Source: Flavobacterium sp. HBTb2-11-1
GTDB taxonomy: Bacteria > Bacteroidota > Bacteroidia > Flavobacteriales > Flavobacteriaceae
Assembly: GCF_009826975.1 (NCBI RefSeq)
Contig: NZ_WUMO01000008.1
Coordinates: 165,854-229,853 of the forward strand
DNA: 64,000 nucleotides
Reading direction: 5' to 3'
Position 1 is the stretch's first letter, and the number at the start of each line of letters is the position of its first letter. The notes under the pieces are model-generated. The model did no database searches. It saw only the letters and a program-made list of their open reading frames with translations, and had not been told where the DNA came from. A program made the translations under genes and the position numbers. Positions 35,288 through 44,170 of the stretch are shown here, piece after piece.

Positions 35288-35324
35288 GAAAACGCTACTG
35301 TTTCTTGTATTTATTTTTTTGTAG

Positions 35325-35354
35325 AAAAACGTCTTCATTTATGGAGGCGTTTTT
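35325..35354 (+). terminator. Terminator after the DUF2892-SRPBCC gene
   Basis: AAAAACGTCTTCAT (35325-35338) and ATGGAGGCGTTTTT (35341-35354) form a stem with two G-U pairs in RNA, followed by T. Confidence 0.75.
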
Positions 35355-35458
35355 TGTGTTTATAATCGATTCATTATGCAAAAACTATAAAAAGTGAAAT
35401 AAATCTTATAAAATTTTATTTGGTGTTTTTTTGAACTTTGAGAATAAATAACAATAAA

Positions 35459-36115
35459 ATGAAAACATTTTTTAGAAATAACGGATTGTGTATCTGCTTC
35501 TTAGTCTTATTTATCGGATCTTTAGCAGGCCAGATTATATTAGGATTTAAAGAGCATAATAAAGAACTGATTGATGAAGGTGCAAATACGATCACTTTTA
35601 TAGCGTATCTCACTTCTGGGCATTTTTTCCAATCGACTTTTGAAAACTGGGAAAGTGAATTTTTACAAATGGCATTGTTTGTAGTCTTTACCATTTTCCT
35701 AAAACAAAAAGGCTCTTCAGAATCCAAAAAAATAGACGAACCAGAAGAGGTAGACCGCGAACCGGATCCAACAAAAAAAGATGCGCCTTGGCCAGTTAAA
35801 AAAGGAGGTTTTATTTTGAAGATTTACAAGCATTCGCTCACTATTATGCTTTTGCTTCTGTTTGTAATATCATTTATTATTCATTTTTACGGAAGCCTTA
35901 AAGATGAAAACGAACAGCTTCTCAGAAAAGGAGAACCATTGGAAACCGTGTCTTCTTATTTAGGAAATTCGAGGTTTTGGTTTGAGTCTTTTCAGAATTG
36001 GCAAAGTGAATTTCTTTCTGTTTTTGCTATCATTATGCTATCGATATATCTGCGTCAGATTGGTTCTTCACAGTCCAAGCCAGTCGATGCGCCTCATATG
36101 GAAACTGGCGGATGA
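35459..36115 (+). CDS. Membrane protein with internal duplication (DUF6766-like)
   Basis: A 218-residue protein made of two similar halves. Each half has one N-terminal membrane helix (NGLCICFLVLFIGSLAGQII; SLTIMLLLLFVISFIIHFYG), a polar segment, a conserved aromatic block, then a second helix and a cytoplasmic tail. The blocks are FFQSTFENWESEFLQMALFV with FLKQKGSSESK, and WFESFQNWQSEFLSVFAIIM with YLRQIGSSQSK. A Pro/Asp-rich linker joins the halves. This arises from duplication of a two-helix unit. I recall the family as DUF6766 with low certainty; function is unknown. ATG 35459 (MKTFFRNNG) is preferred over the upstream ATG at 35438. Confidence 0.78.
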   Translation: MKTFFRNNGLCICFLVLFIGSLAGQIILGFKEHNKELIDEGANTITFIAYLTSGHFFQSTFENWESEFLQMALFVVFTIFLKQKGSSESKKIDEPEEVDREPDPTKKDAPWPVKKGGFILKIYKHSLTIMLLLLFVISFIIHFYGSLKDENEQLLRKGEPLETVSSYLGNSRFWFESFQNWQSEFLSVFAIIMLSIYLRQIGSSQSKPVDAPHMETGG

Positions 36116-36180
36116 TTTTTAGCCATAAAAAAATAAGTTATAAGCTTTTACAGAAAATATTTTTCAGCTTATTAAAAAAT

Positions 36181-36214
36181 TAAAGGTGAAGTTTAAATAA
36201 AAACTTCACCTTTA
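36181..36214. terminator. Bidirectional terminator
   Basis: A perfect 14-bp stem (36181-36194 with 36201-36214, core AAAGGTGAAGTTT) with a six-base loop lies between convergent genes. Confidence 0.9.
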
Positions 36215-36217
36215 AAA

Positions 36218-37387
36218 TTATTCCCAAGGATCTAAAACCACTTTGACACAGCCGTCTTCTCTTTTTTTGAAAATATCATACGCATGTGAAATTTCAGATA
36301 GCGGAAGCCTGTGGGTAATAATATCATCAAGTTTTACCTTTCCCTGAACCACATAATCTAAAAGTTTGTCTATGTGTTTGTGTGCAGGTGCCTGTCCTCC
36401 CTTTAAAACTATTCCCTTGTCAAAAAACTGCCCTAAAGGAAAATTATCATAATTAACAGGATACACTCCCAATACCGATACTATTCCGTTTCTTCTCACG
36501 GCACTCATACAAGCTTCTAATACTTTAATCGATCCCTTTTCAAAATTGATCGTCGCTTTTATACGATCGGCTATATTTCGGTCGGGTTCAAAACCTACAG
36601 CATCAATGCAGACATCTGCACCGCGTCCGTTGGTCATTGCGCGAATTTGTTCGATAACATCTTTGGGGTCATCTTCCCAAAGCAAGGTAACCGAATCGGT
36701 TGTTGCTTTAGCCTTGTCCAGACGGTATTGTAACGTATCTACAATAATAACCAGACCTGCGCCACGAAGCCATGCACTTTTTGCAGCCATAATTCCAACA
36801 GGGCCAGCTCCAAAAATAGCGACAGTTTCCCCGCCTTTCACCTCTCCCCAATCAACACCTGTATAACCGGTGGGAAAAATATCCGTCAGGAAAAGCACCT
36901 GCTCGTCTGATAAATCTTCAGGCACTATCCTAGGACCGTAGTTAGCATAAGGAACTCTGACATACTGTGCTTGCCCCCCATCATAACCTCCATATAAATC
37001 AGTATAACCAAACAATGCTCCGCCTTTCTCGGTCATAATTCCGCCTTCTGGTCCATAATTTTCGGGATTACTGTGTTCGCAATTTACAGGTGAATCATGA
37101 GTGCAGAAAAAACAACTCCCACAGGCAATAGGAAACGGAACCACAACACGGTCGCCTCTCTTGAGATTTGTAACTGTAGATCCTGTTTCTTCTACAATAC
37201 CCATAAATTCGTGACCTAAAACCATAGGCCGTGGCTGCGGAATTCCTCCTGAATAGATATGAAGATCAGATCCGCAGATTGCGGTAGAGGTGACTCTCAA
37301 AATTATATCGTCTTTTTCTTTTAAAATCGGATCGTCGACTGTATCATACTTGATAGAGCCAGGTCCATGAATAACTGCTGCTTTCAT
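36218..37387 (-). CDS. Zinc-dependent alcohol/formaldehyde dehydrogenase-like enzyme
   Basis: A 389-residue medium-chain dehydrogenase of the glutathione-independent formaldehyde dehydrogenase-like group. The catalytic zinc site is readable: Cys38 in TAICGSDLHIY, then GHEFMGIVEE. The structural-zinc lobe is CGSCFFCTHDSPVNC. The NAD-binding fold begins at VAIFGAGPVGIMAAKSAW with Asp in IIVDTLQYRLDKAK. The insertion around YGPEGGIMTEKGGALFGYTD is typical of the group. Oxidation of formaldehyde or other small aldehydes/alcohols with NAD is likely; the substrate is not readable. The gene is alone on its strand between bidirectional terminators, within the stress-like group. Confidence 0.9.
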   Translation of the reverse strand: MKAAVIHGPGSIKYDTVDDPILKEKDDIILRVTSTAICGSDLHIYSGGIPQPRPMVLGHEFMGIVEETGSTVTNLKRGDRVVVPFPIACGSCFFCTHDSPVNCEHSNPENYGPEGGIMTEKGGALFGYTDLYGGYDGGQAQYVRVPYANYGPRIVPEDLSDEQVLFLTDIFPTGYTGVDWGEVKGGETVAIFGAGPVGIMAAKSAWLRGAGLVIIVDTLQYRLDKAKATTDSVTLLWEDDPKDVIEQIRAMTNGRGADVCIDAVGFEPDRNIADRIKATINFEKGSIKVLEACMSAVRRNGIVSVLGVYPVNYDNFPLGQFFDKGIVLKGGQAPAHKHIDKLLDYVVQGKVKLDDIITHRLPLSEISHAYDIFKKREDGCVKVVLDPWE

Positions 37388-37691
37388 AATAATAATTTTT
37401 AAAATTAATCATTACTAATTAACTATAAACAAAAGAGTTGCGATTACATCATTTATAGTTACTCTTACAAAATACGATATCTAATGAGCTAAAAGAAAAA
37501 CCTATCTATTATAGGATAAAACAATGAAAATGAAAATCATGCAGCATAATATTAGAAATTATATAAAAAACTGTCTGCATGATAAGTATATATTTATCAA
37601 CTTGATATCTGGAATAAATTAAAAAAAACAAAGGCCCATTTTAAATAAAAAACAGGCCTCATCATTTGCACTAAATTGAGAAGTAACATTT
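37388..37691. other. 304-bp gap upstream of the dehydrogenase gene
   Basis: It must hold the dehydrogenase promoter. A small palindrome, CCTATCTATTATAGG (37502-37516), lies about 115 bp before the start codon. The right end holds an imperfect terminator (37618-37658) of the next gene. No gene or RNA is visible in the remainder. Confidence 0.5.
37618..37658 (-). terminator. Weak terminator after the small basic protein gene
   Basis: AGGCC (37631-37635) and GGCCT (37654-37658) frame an AT-rich loop, followed on the minus strand by a long T run. Confidence 0.5.
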
Positions 37692-37949
37692 TTATGGTCT
37701 TGTGCCATTAATTGAATCTCTCGTTGGAGGAACAGTAGTCGGGTTAGTTGACTTTGAAGTTCCTTTCTTTTTATCAGTACGCTGTTTGTTGACTGTATCA
37801 GTCTTTCGTGTTGAAGGATACTGCTTATTCTTTTTATGATGGACAGTATCGGTTTTTGGAGAAGATTTTTTCTTCCCCGGAATTGTATCCTGAGCTGATG
37901 CAAAACTAAAACACAAAAGCATACAACCAATTAAAAATAAATTTTTCAT
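37692..37949 (-). CDS. Small secreted basic protein
   Basis: An 85-residue protein starting at ATG 37949. MKNLFLIGCMLLCFSFASAQ is a signal peptide. The mature 65 residues are Lys/Thr/Pro-rich and low in complexity (DTIPGKKKSSPKTDTVHHKK, then DTVNKQRTDKKKGTSKS), with three DTV/DTI repeats about 20 residues apart. No domain is recognised. An in-frame start at 38003 would add 18 residues in front of the signal peptide and is less likely. It may be a periplasmic or surface polycation; function is unknown. Confidence 0.68.
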   Translation of the reverse strand: MKNLFLIGCMLLCFSFASAQDTIPGKKKSSPKTDTVHHKKNKQYPSTRKTDTVNKQRTDKKKGTSKSTNPTTVPPTRDSINGTRP

Positions 37950-38100
37950 AACAATCAATTTTAAATTAACAATTTGTTTATCAAACACTTTAGTTTGTTT
38001 CATTGCAAATTTTATAAAGAAAGACCATAGATATTTACACTATAAAACTCTCGTTATTACATGATTACCATAAAAACAAATCACTTAAATTATCATTTGA

Positions 38101-38817
38101 ATGGCCTCAATAAAGCAAATACTAAATTCGACAGAAAACAGACAATACGCTTTGCCTGAACGAAAATGGAAATACTATCAGGAGTGGCATCATACTGTTT
38201 TTTTTCATTGGGAAGTCCCTGTATATTTCTTGGAGAAATATATTCCTAAAGGATTACTGCTAGACACTTATTCTTCAATGGCATGGGTTTCTCTTGTTTC
38301 TTTTGAAGTAAAAAATATGAGATTACGATACTTTCCTCCTTTGCCTTACATTTCTAATTTTGAAGAAATTAATATTAGAACGTATGTTATCAAAAACGGA
38401 ATTCCTGGCATTTACTTATTTTCTATTGAAACCAATAAATTAATCGAAGTATTGTTTTCTAGACTTTTTATCGGACTTCCTTATGAAAAAGCAGAAATCG
38501 AACGTTCAGGAAATCATCTTACCTCTCAAAACATAAAGAAAAATCATCTTCTTGGTTTTAAAATTGGGGAAACAGCCTCTCTTCAAAAAACCGATTTAGA
38601 TTTATGGCTCACCGAAAGGCATTCGTTATATGAAATGTGCAATGGCAAAATCTGCCGTTTTGATATTCATCATAAAGAATGGGAACTTTTGGATCTAAAC
38701 GTCAAGATACAAGACATTTGGTATGAGGCTGGACAATTTGTAATTAATACGTATCCCGATAAAATTCATTACGCAGAAAAAACTCAAGTAGTATTATGGG
38801 GAAAAGTAGAGACTTAA
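38101..38817 (+). CDS. DUF2071 (YqjF-like) protein
   Basis: A 238-residue soluble protein of the DUF2071/YqjF family. The landmark blocks are WKYYQEWHHTVFFHWEVPVY near residue 25, LLLDTYSSMAWVSLVSFEVK, the Pro-rich RYFPPLPYISNFEEINIRTY, and GIPGIYLFSIETNKLIEVLF; the LPYEKAEIE segment follows. The domain resembles acetoacetate decarboxylase-like folds. No catalytic role is established that I know of. It is transcribed alone between the small secreted protein and an acidic protein. The ATG at 38101 follows directly on an AT-rich leader. Confidence 0.83.
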   Translation: MASIKQILNSTENRQYALPERKWKYYQEWHHTVFFHWEVPVYFLEKYIPKGLLLDTYSSMAWVSLVSFEVKNMRLRYFPPLPYISNFEEINIRTYVIKNGIPGIYLFSIETNKLIEVLFSRLFIGLPYEKAEIERSGNHLTSQNIKKNHLLGFKIGETASLQKTDLDLWLTERHSLYEMCNGKICRFDIHHKEWELLDLNVKIQDIWYEAGQFVINTYPDKIHYAEKTQVVLWGKVET

Positions 38818-38929
38818 ATTGCAACAAACTGTAAATTATATAATTGCAAAGGATCACTCGTATAAATTTTACGCATATGGTAACGCTATTTTTACACGAA
38901 ACAATTAAGAACAACTTAAAAATAGCACT

Positions 38930-39265
38930 ATGAATTTAAATGAAAAAGAAAATTACAGTCCAGAAGACCAATATTTTCAAGACGACGAAACCCGATATGA
39001 AGATGAACATCAATATGATGATATCGATATTGATGCACCGCCAGCAGATCATTCTATAAGCGAGAATGCAGAACCAGATTATGGCGACGAATTTGACGAA
39101 GATCAAATCAACAATCAGCAACTTGACGATGATGGTCCGGGAGGCGACGAATTCGATGAAGAATTTGAAGATGAGGAAGATGAGGAAGACATTGACGATG
39201 ATGAATTTACTCAGGAAAATTTAGAAGGAGATGAAACAGGAACAGATCCGAATCGGAATTTATAA
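38930..39265 (+). CDS. Extremely acidic, low-complexity protein
   Basis: A 111-residue protein with 48 Asp or Glu (43 percent) and only four Lys or Arg. No signal peptide, helix or known domain is visible; it must be disordered at neutral pH. The N-terminal third (SPEDQYFQDDETRYEDEHQY) is followed by DAPPADHSISENAEPDYGDE, which shares ADHS-x-S with the acidic protein at 31577. The rest is a near-continuous acidic tract. It is followed by one of the strongest terminators in the window. Possible roles are binding of cations or basic proteins, or protection under desiccation; none is shown. Confidence 0.68.
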   Translation: MNLNEKENYSPEDQYFQDDETRYEDEHQYDDIDIDAPPADHSISENAEPDYGDEFDEDQINNQQLDDDGPGGDEFDEEFEDEEDEEDIDDDEFTQENLEGDETGTDPNRNL

Positions 39266-39304
39266 AAACAAAACCCCGTTTGAGAGTTTCAAACGGGGTT
39301 TTGT
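39264..39304. terminator. Strong GC-rich terminator
   Basis: The arms AAAACCCCGTTTGA (ending 39283) and TCAAACGGGGTTTT (starting 39289) form a long stem with A and T tracts on each side. It separates the acidic-protein gene from the convergent efflux operon and can serve both. Confidence 0.92.
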
Positions 39305-39332
39305 TTTTAATCGTTTTTGACTACCATTTTAT

Positions 39333-40457
39333 TTAACTTGTCTTTCTGTAATTATAAATCGCTAAAGCATTCAAAACAATAGCAAAAATAAATAAATATA
39401 AAAGCTCTCTTCCCACTTCTTGCAGACCACTTCCTTTTAGAACAATAAGCCGAACCACTTTTATAAAATGCGTTACAGGAGTAAACTCTGACATAGTTCT
39501 TGCCCAATTCGGCATGCTGTCGGTACTGGTAAAGAAACCGCTCATGAGCATAAAAATCATCATAAAGAAAAAAGCAATAAACATAGCTTGCAATTGTGTA
39601 TCGGCAAAGGTTGAAATCAAAAGTCCTAATCCTAATAAAGCGGTCAGATAAACTCCTGCAAAAAGATACAACACTAAGAAACTGCCTTGCGGAAATATTC
39701 CGTAAATCAAGTACATTACAATAAGGCCAACTGTAAATACAATGATTCCGACAATCCAAAAAGGAATAAGTTTTCCTAAAATAAATTGCCATTTCTGAAT
39801 TGGCGTTACATTAATTTGTTCAATTGTACCAATTTCTTTTTCTTTTACAATATTTAATGCCGTAATAAATCCGCCAATCAAAGTGAGCAACAAAACCAAA
39901 ATGCCTGGAACCATATAATATTTGTATTCCGCTCTTGGATTGTACCAATTTGTACTTGTCAAGGTAATTAATGAAGAGGTGGCTGAAGCCGATTGTGGCG
40001 GTAGTTTAAACCGAATATCCAAATCATTACTAAAATCTGCCAACACAACATTCAAATAAGCATTTCCAATATTTGATTTCGTTCCGTTGATAGCGTCTGC
40101 AGCTATATTCACTTTCTGACTGCCTTCTCTTACTAAGTTTCGTTCAAAACCAGAAGGAACTTCTAAAATTAAATCGGCATCTCCCGTTTCAACCCATTTC
40201 ATGCCTTCCAAATAAGATGGTGGAGCTGCCACAATATGAAAGTATCCCGAAGAACCTATTTTATTGATTAATTTTTGAGAATAAGAACTGTGGTCATGAT
40301 CTACGTAAACAATGTTTACACTTTTTACTTCAAAATTAGCGGCAAGCGGTAAAATGATGAGCTGTATTGTCGGCACAAAAAACATCATGGCCAATATGGT
40401 TTTGTCTCTAAAGATCTGTCGAAATTCTTTCTGTAATATGAAACGCAGCACTTTCAT
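39333..40457 (-). CDS. ABC-2 type permease, YbhR-like
   Basis: A 374-residue inner-membrane permease, last gene of the efflux operon. A first helix near residue 25 (LAMMFFVPTIQLIILPLAAN) is followed by a large periplasmic domain (about 45-175). Five helices complete the usual ABC-2 topology, including GILVLLLTLIGGFITALNIV and AMFIAFFFMMIFMLMSGFFT. The coupling motif KEKEIGTIEQINVTPIQKWQ is the segment that touches the ATPase in this family. It overlaps the upstream permease by four bases (ATGA), so translation is coupled. With its partner it forms the transmembrane channel of a YbhGFSR-type exporter. Confidence 0.9.
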   Translation of the reverse strand: MKVLRFILQKEFRQIFRDKTILAMMFFVPTIQLIILPLAANFEVKSVNIVYVDHDHSSYSQKLINKIGSSGYFHIVAAPPSYLEGMKWVETGDADLILEVPSGFERNLVREGSQKVNIAADAINGTKSNIGNAYLNVVLADFSNDLDIRFKLPPQSASATSSLITLTSTNWYNPRAEYKYYMVPGILVLLLTLIGGFITALNIVKEKEIGTIEQINVTPIQKWQFILGKLIPFWIVGIIVFTVGLIVMYLIYGIFPQGSFLVLYLFAGVYLTALLGLGLLISTFADTQLQAMFIAFFFMMIFMLMSGFFTSTDSMPNWARTMSEFTPVTHFIKVVRLIVLKGSGLQEVGRELLYLFIFAIVLNALAIYNYRKTS

Positions 40458-41560
40458 GACAATCTGATTTTAAATTTTTTCAAAGAGACCGTAAGCAATA
40501 AAACGGTCATTACTGCCAATATTAGAGTTTCCTTCCAGATGTATGAAAAGCCCAAACCTTTGAGCATTACAGCTTTTACAATGATGTAATAATAATGCGA
40601 CGGAATTAAATGAGAAATAGCTTGAAATACCCAAGGCATATTTTCTATCGGAAACATAAAACCAGTCAGAATCAAAGTCGGCACCATCATTCCCATCATT
40701 GATATAAGCATCGCAGTTTGTTGCGAATTGGTAACATTTGAAATCAATAATCCAAGAGAAAGACAAGTGATAATGAACAAAATACTTTCTGCAAAAAGAA
40801 GCAGAAAGCTCCCTTTAATCTCAACATCAAGCAGATATACTGAAAGAAATATAATAATGATAAAATTGATTATGGAAAGCACTAAAAACGGAATTGCTTT
40901 TGCAATTAAAACCATAATCGGCTTGAAAGGCGATACAAGTAAAATTTCCATCGTTCCGAGCTCTTTTTCACGTACAACAGAAACAGAAGTCAAAGCCGTA
41001 CTGACAATCATAAAAATCAAGGCAATAACGCCTGGAATAAAATTAAGCGAACCGTTTTGCTTTTCGTTGTACAACTGTCTTAATTCTGGAATTATTTGAT
41101 AATTTAACTTTGCAGACGGATTTAATTCCTGCTGATAGTCTCGTATAATGGTATTTAAATAATTGGTCACAATCGTAGCCGTATTAGGATCTGATGCATC
41201 AGCAATTACCTGAATTTTTGCCCCTCCAAGACGTTGCACATCAGAACCAAAATTGGATGGAAAAATGACGGCACATTTAATACTTCCATCTTTAAATCTG
41301 TTCTCAATATCATGGTAATTCAAAATCGGATTTTCAACATGAAAATAAGAACTGGACTGTATCTTTTGTATCATTTTTTCGGTATGAATATCGTGTGAAT
41401 TATCCTGAATAGCAATTCCGATATTTTTGACCTCACTGCTCAATGCAAAACCAAAAAGAACAATCTGTGCAACAGGAAGTCCAAAAAGAATCAGCAGCGT
41501 TCTTTTGTCTCTAAAAACATGATAAAATTCTTTTCGAATAAAAGCCAGTAATCTTTTCAT
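40454..41560 (-). CDS. ABC-2 type permease, YbhS-like
   Basis: A 368-residue permease with the same plan as its partner: an N-terminal KEFYHVFRDKRTLLILFGLP segment, a periplasmic domain to about residue 165, then helices with the coupling motif REKELGTMEILLVSPFKPIM. The LTGFMFPIENMPWVFQAISH segment is characteristic of YbhS/YhhJ-like proteins. I place the start at ATG 41560, one base beyond the stop of the upstream ATPase gene. The longer frame from 41626 would add 22 residues overlapping the ATPase and is unlikely. The two permeases are paralogues and would form a heterodimer. Confidence 0.9.
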   Translation of the reverse strand: MKRLLAFIRKEFYHVFRDKRTLLILFGLPVAQIVLFGFALSSEVKNIGIAIQDNSHDIHTEKMIQKIQSSSYFHVENPILNYHDIENRFKDGSIKCAVIFPSNFGSDVQRLGGAKIQVIADASDPNTATIVTNYLNTIIRDYQQELNPSAKLNYQIIPELRQLYNEKQNGSLNFIPGVIALIFMIVSTALTSVSVVREKELGTMEILLVSPFKPIMVLIAKAIPFLVLSIINFIIIIFLSVYLLDVEIKGSFLLLFAESILFIITCLSLGLLISNVTNSQQTAMLISMMGMMVPTLILTGFMFPIENMPWVFQAISHLIPSHYYYIIVKAVMLKGLGFSYIWKETLILAVMTVLLLTVSLKKFKIRLS

Positions 41561-41561
41561 A

Positions 41562-42305
41562 CTAATCTGATGTTCTTTTGGCATTTCGCGCCAGTTCATA
41601 AAAAACCTCATCCATAGAAACGGCATTGAAGCGTTTTTTTAATGCCGAAGGAGAATCTATTGCTGCCATGCGTCCATCGACCATAATACTGATTCGGTCG
41701 CAATATTCGGCTTCGTCCATATAATGCGTGGTGACAAAAACCGTAATTCCGTCTGCTGCTGCCTGATAAATCATTTCCCAAAATTGGCGTCTCGTTATTG
41801 GGTCAACACCGCCTGTAGGTTCGTCTAGAAAAACAATTTTAGGCCGATGAAATACCGCAACAGAAAAAGCCAATTTCTGTTTCCATCCCAATGGCAATCC
41901 TCCAACCAATTTTTTGGCTTCTTTTTCTAGTCCTAAAGTCAAAATCAGATCCTTGCTTCTTTCTTTTATTTCAGGTCTTGAAACTCCATACACCCCAGCA
42001 AAAAATTCAATATTTTCCAAAATGGTCAGATTATCATACAACGAAAACTTCTGACTCATATAACCAATGTTTTTCTTGATTTTTTCCTGCTGTCGATACA
42101 CATCAAAACCAGCTACGCTAGCTTCTCCCGAAGTTGGAAAAGAAAGTCCGCAGAGAATGCGCATTGCTGTTGTTTTTCCAGCTCCATTGGCTCCCAAAAA
42201 ACCGAAAATCTCGCCTTCGTTCACTTCAAAGCTAATTTTATCAACTGCTTTAAAATCGCCAAACTGTTTGGTGAGGTTTTTACAAATTATAGCTTTATTT
42301 TCCAT
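41562..42305 (-). CDS. ABC transporter ATPase, second YbhF-like half
   Basis: A 247-residue ATPase. The Walker A is GANGAGKTT, the Q-loop region is GYMSQKFSLYDNLTILENIE, and the Walker B is VFLDEPTGGVDPITRRQFWE, with the switch His in VFVTTHYMDEAEYCDRI. The signature is LPLGWKQKLA instead of LSGGQ, a variation usual in this subfamily. In E. coli YbhF both ATPase halves are in one chain; here they are two genes overlapping by 11 bases. It powers the two permeases downstream. Confidence 0.92.
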   Translation of the reverse strand: MENKAIICKNLTKQFGDFKAVDKISFEVNEGEIFGFLGANGAGKTTAMRILCGLSFPTSGEASVAGFDVYRQQEKIKKNIGYMSQKFSLYDNLTILENIEFFAGVYGVSRPEIKERSKDLILTLGLEKEAKKLVGGLPLGWKQKLAFSVAVFHRPKIVFLDEPTGGVDPITRRQFWEMIYQAAADGITVFVTTHYMDEAEYCDRISIMVDGRMAAIDSPSALKKRFNAVSMDEVFYELARNAKRTSD

Positions 42306-43245
42306 CCAGCATTTCTTTTGGTTCTCTAGAATCGTTCTGTTCTCTCATTAGTCGAATAAAACTGTCTTCGATTGTAGGTTCTATTTTTTTTACTTCTAAA
42401 TCTTCTGGATTGTATTTTTGAGCGATAGCTCTAACTTTCTCTTCATTAGCTTTTTCCGAGACTAAAGTAAGATGAAGAAATTCTCCAAAAGCATCGCAGT
42501 TTTCAACCTCATTTTCGGTTCTAAGATTTTGCAAAAGCTTATAAATATTCTTTTCTTTTACAGCAAAAAGTGATTTCGGAAAACTGTTTATAATTTGCTG
42601 CGGTTCATCGACCGTCATTATTTTTCCGTTTTGGATAAGCGCAATCCTATCGCATAATTTTGCTTCATCCATGTAAGGAGTCGAAACTACGATTGTGATA
42701 TTTTGTTTTTTAAGCTTTGCCAGCATTTCCCAAAACTCACTGCGTGAAACCACATCTACACCAGTAGTAGGCTCGTCCAAAAATAAAATCTCAGGTTTAT
42801 GAATCAACGCACAGCACAAAGCCAATTTTTGCTTCATTCCACCCGAAAGTTTTCCTGCACGTCTGTCGTTAAAAGGCTTTATCTGATCGTAAATATCTTT
42901 AATCAGATCATAATTCTCTTCAATCGCAGTTCCAAAAATAGTGGCAAAAAACTCGAGGTTTTCTTTTACTGTCAAATCCTGATACAATGAGAATTTTCCT
43001 GGCATATATCCTACTTTATTTCTAATTTCCTGAAACTCTTTTACAACATCATGTCCTTCAACAGTTGCTGTACCTCCTTCCGCCAAAAGTAATGTCGTTA
43101 AGATTCTAAAAATCGAAGTTTTTCCAGCGCCATCGGGACCAATCAACCCAAAAAGTTCTCCTTTCTGCACTTCAAAAGACACCTCATCTACGGCGACAAA
43201 ATCACCATACTTTTTTGTAATATTTTTTAATGTAACTGAAGGCAT
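42295..43245 (-). CDS. ABC transporter ATPase, first YbhF-like half
   Basis: A 316-residue ATPase with Walker A GPDGAGKTS, a standard signature LSGGMKQKLALC and Walker B ILFLDEPTTGVDVVSRSEFW. The switch region reads VVSTPYMDEAKLCDRIALIQ, with Pro where His usually stands, so this site may be catalytically weak. The last 80 residues (from about 235) are a regulatory extension of the kind found after the first ATPase in YbhF. The pair would be an asymmetric ATPase dimer. It sits 11 bp after the membrane-fusion gene. Confidence 0.92.
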   Translation of the reverse strand: MPSVTLKNITKKYGDFVAVDEVSFEVQKGELFGLIGPDGAGKTSIFRILTTLLLAEGGTATVEGHDVVKEFQEIRNKVGYMPGKFSLYQDLTVKENLEFFATIFGTAIEENYDLIKDIYDQIKPFNDRRAGKLSGGMKQKLALCCALIHKPEILFLDEPTTGVDVVSRSEFWEMLAKLKKQNITIVVSTPYMDEAKLCDRIALIQNGKIMTVDEPQQIINSFPKSLFAVKEKNIYKLLQNLRTENEVENCDAFGEFLHLTLVSEKANEEKVRAIAQKYNPEDLEVKKIEPTIEDSFIRLMREQNDSREPKEMLDGK

Positions 43246-43256
43246 ATTGTATTATT

Positions 43257-44159
43257 TTATTTTGACCAAAGCACTTCTCCATACATGCCAATTTTCAGAT
43301 AGCCATCATTTTTTACTCTCACTTTTATGGCGTAAACTAAATTAGCTCTTTCATCTTTGGTCGGGATTGTTTTTGGAGAAAACTCAGATTTGTTTGAAAT
43401 CCATCCAATTGTACCTTGATATTCTTTGTATTTCTTTTCTCCTTGATCTATACGCACTTTTACCTGTTGTCCGATTTTAATTTGCGGCAATTGTGTCCCT
43501 GTTATGTAAGCTCTTAAATCTAGCGTTTCAAGATTCGCAATTTTGTATAGCGGCTTCCCCATTACCGCCATTTCGTACTGCTCTGCATATTTTGCCAACA
43601 CCGTGCCTTTTATCGGATTTACAATCACACTTTTACTCAATTGATCTTGAATTCCTTTTAATTGAACACCAACAGTATTTCCTTGCTCTGTCAAGCTTTC
43701 GGTTGTGGTTTCCAACGAACTCTTCTGCGCCGTTATCTGAGCTTGCAACGTCGCTACTTTAGAATTTACATCATCCAATTGTTTTTGCGAAGCCACTCCG
43801 CCCTTTACCAATCTTTCAGTTCGATTACGATCTAAAATGGCATTGTCAAGCTGTCTTTTTAAACTCTCAGTCTGAATCTGTATTTGAGGCTTGCCGCTCA
43901 AAATCGCTTTTTCATTCTGGCGCAATTGCATTTTACTAATGGCCAATTGTGTACTGTCTATAAAACCCACTTTTTGACCAGCTTCCAATTGCTGTCCTTC
44001 TTCGACATTGAGTTGTAAAATCTGACCGTTTGCTTCTGCTGACAGAATGGTTTCAACCGCTTCAAAAGATCCTGAAGCATCAAAATCATTTTCTTTATTA
44101 TCGCAAGAAAACATGAAAATTAGGGGGATAAGAAAATATAAAAGCTTTATCTTTTTCAT
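43257..44159 (-). CDS. HlyD/YbhG-like membrane fusion lipoprotein
   Basis: A 300-residue periplasmic adaptor. The N-terminus (LIFMFSC, Cys19) is a lipoprotein signal, anchoring it in the inner membrane. A short barrel-lipoyl half (ETILSAEANGQILQLNVEEG) leads to a coiled coil at about 75-165 (QLRQNEKAILSGKPQIQIQT, then LTEQGNTVGVQLKGIQDQLS). The second lipoyl half follows (VIVNPIKGTVLAKYAEQYEM), then a beta-barrel domain (LRAYITGTQLPQIKIGQQVK). It bridges the ABC transporter and the TolC-like channel encoded 11 bp upstream. Confidence 0.92.
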   Translation of the reverse strand: MKKIKLLYFLIPLIFMFSCDNKENDFDASGSFEAVETILSAEANGQILQLNVEEGQQLEAGQKVGFIDSTQLAISKMQLRQNEKAILSGKPQIQIQTESLKRQLDNAILDRNRTERLVKGGVASQKQLDDVNSKVATLQAQITAQKSSLETTTESLTEQGNTVGVQLKGIQDQLSKSVIVNPIKGTVLAKYAEQYEMAVMGKPLYKIANLETLDLRAYITGTQLPQIKIGQQVKVRIDQGEKKYKEYQGTIGWISNKSEFSPKTIPTKDERANLVYAIKVRVKNDGYLKIGMYGEVLWSK

Positions 44160-44170
44160 AATATATGGAG

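Noticed and set aside
37619..37930. 103-codon frame overlapping the small basic secreted protein
   Set aside because: The alternative frame with a clean signal peptide (37692-37949) is better, and this one runs through the terminator.
28419..39265. Integrated mobile island
   Set aside because: There is no integrase, transposase, tRNA edge or direct-repeat boundary. The grouping of stress-type genes can be explained by ordinary gene order.
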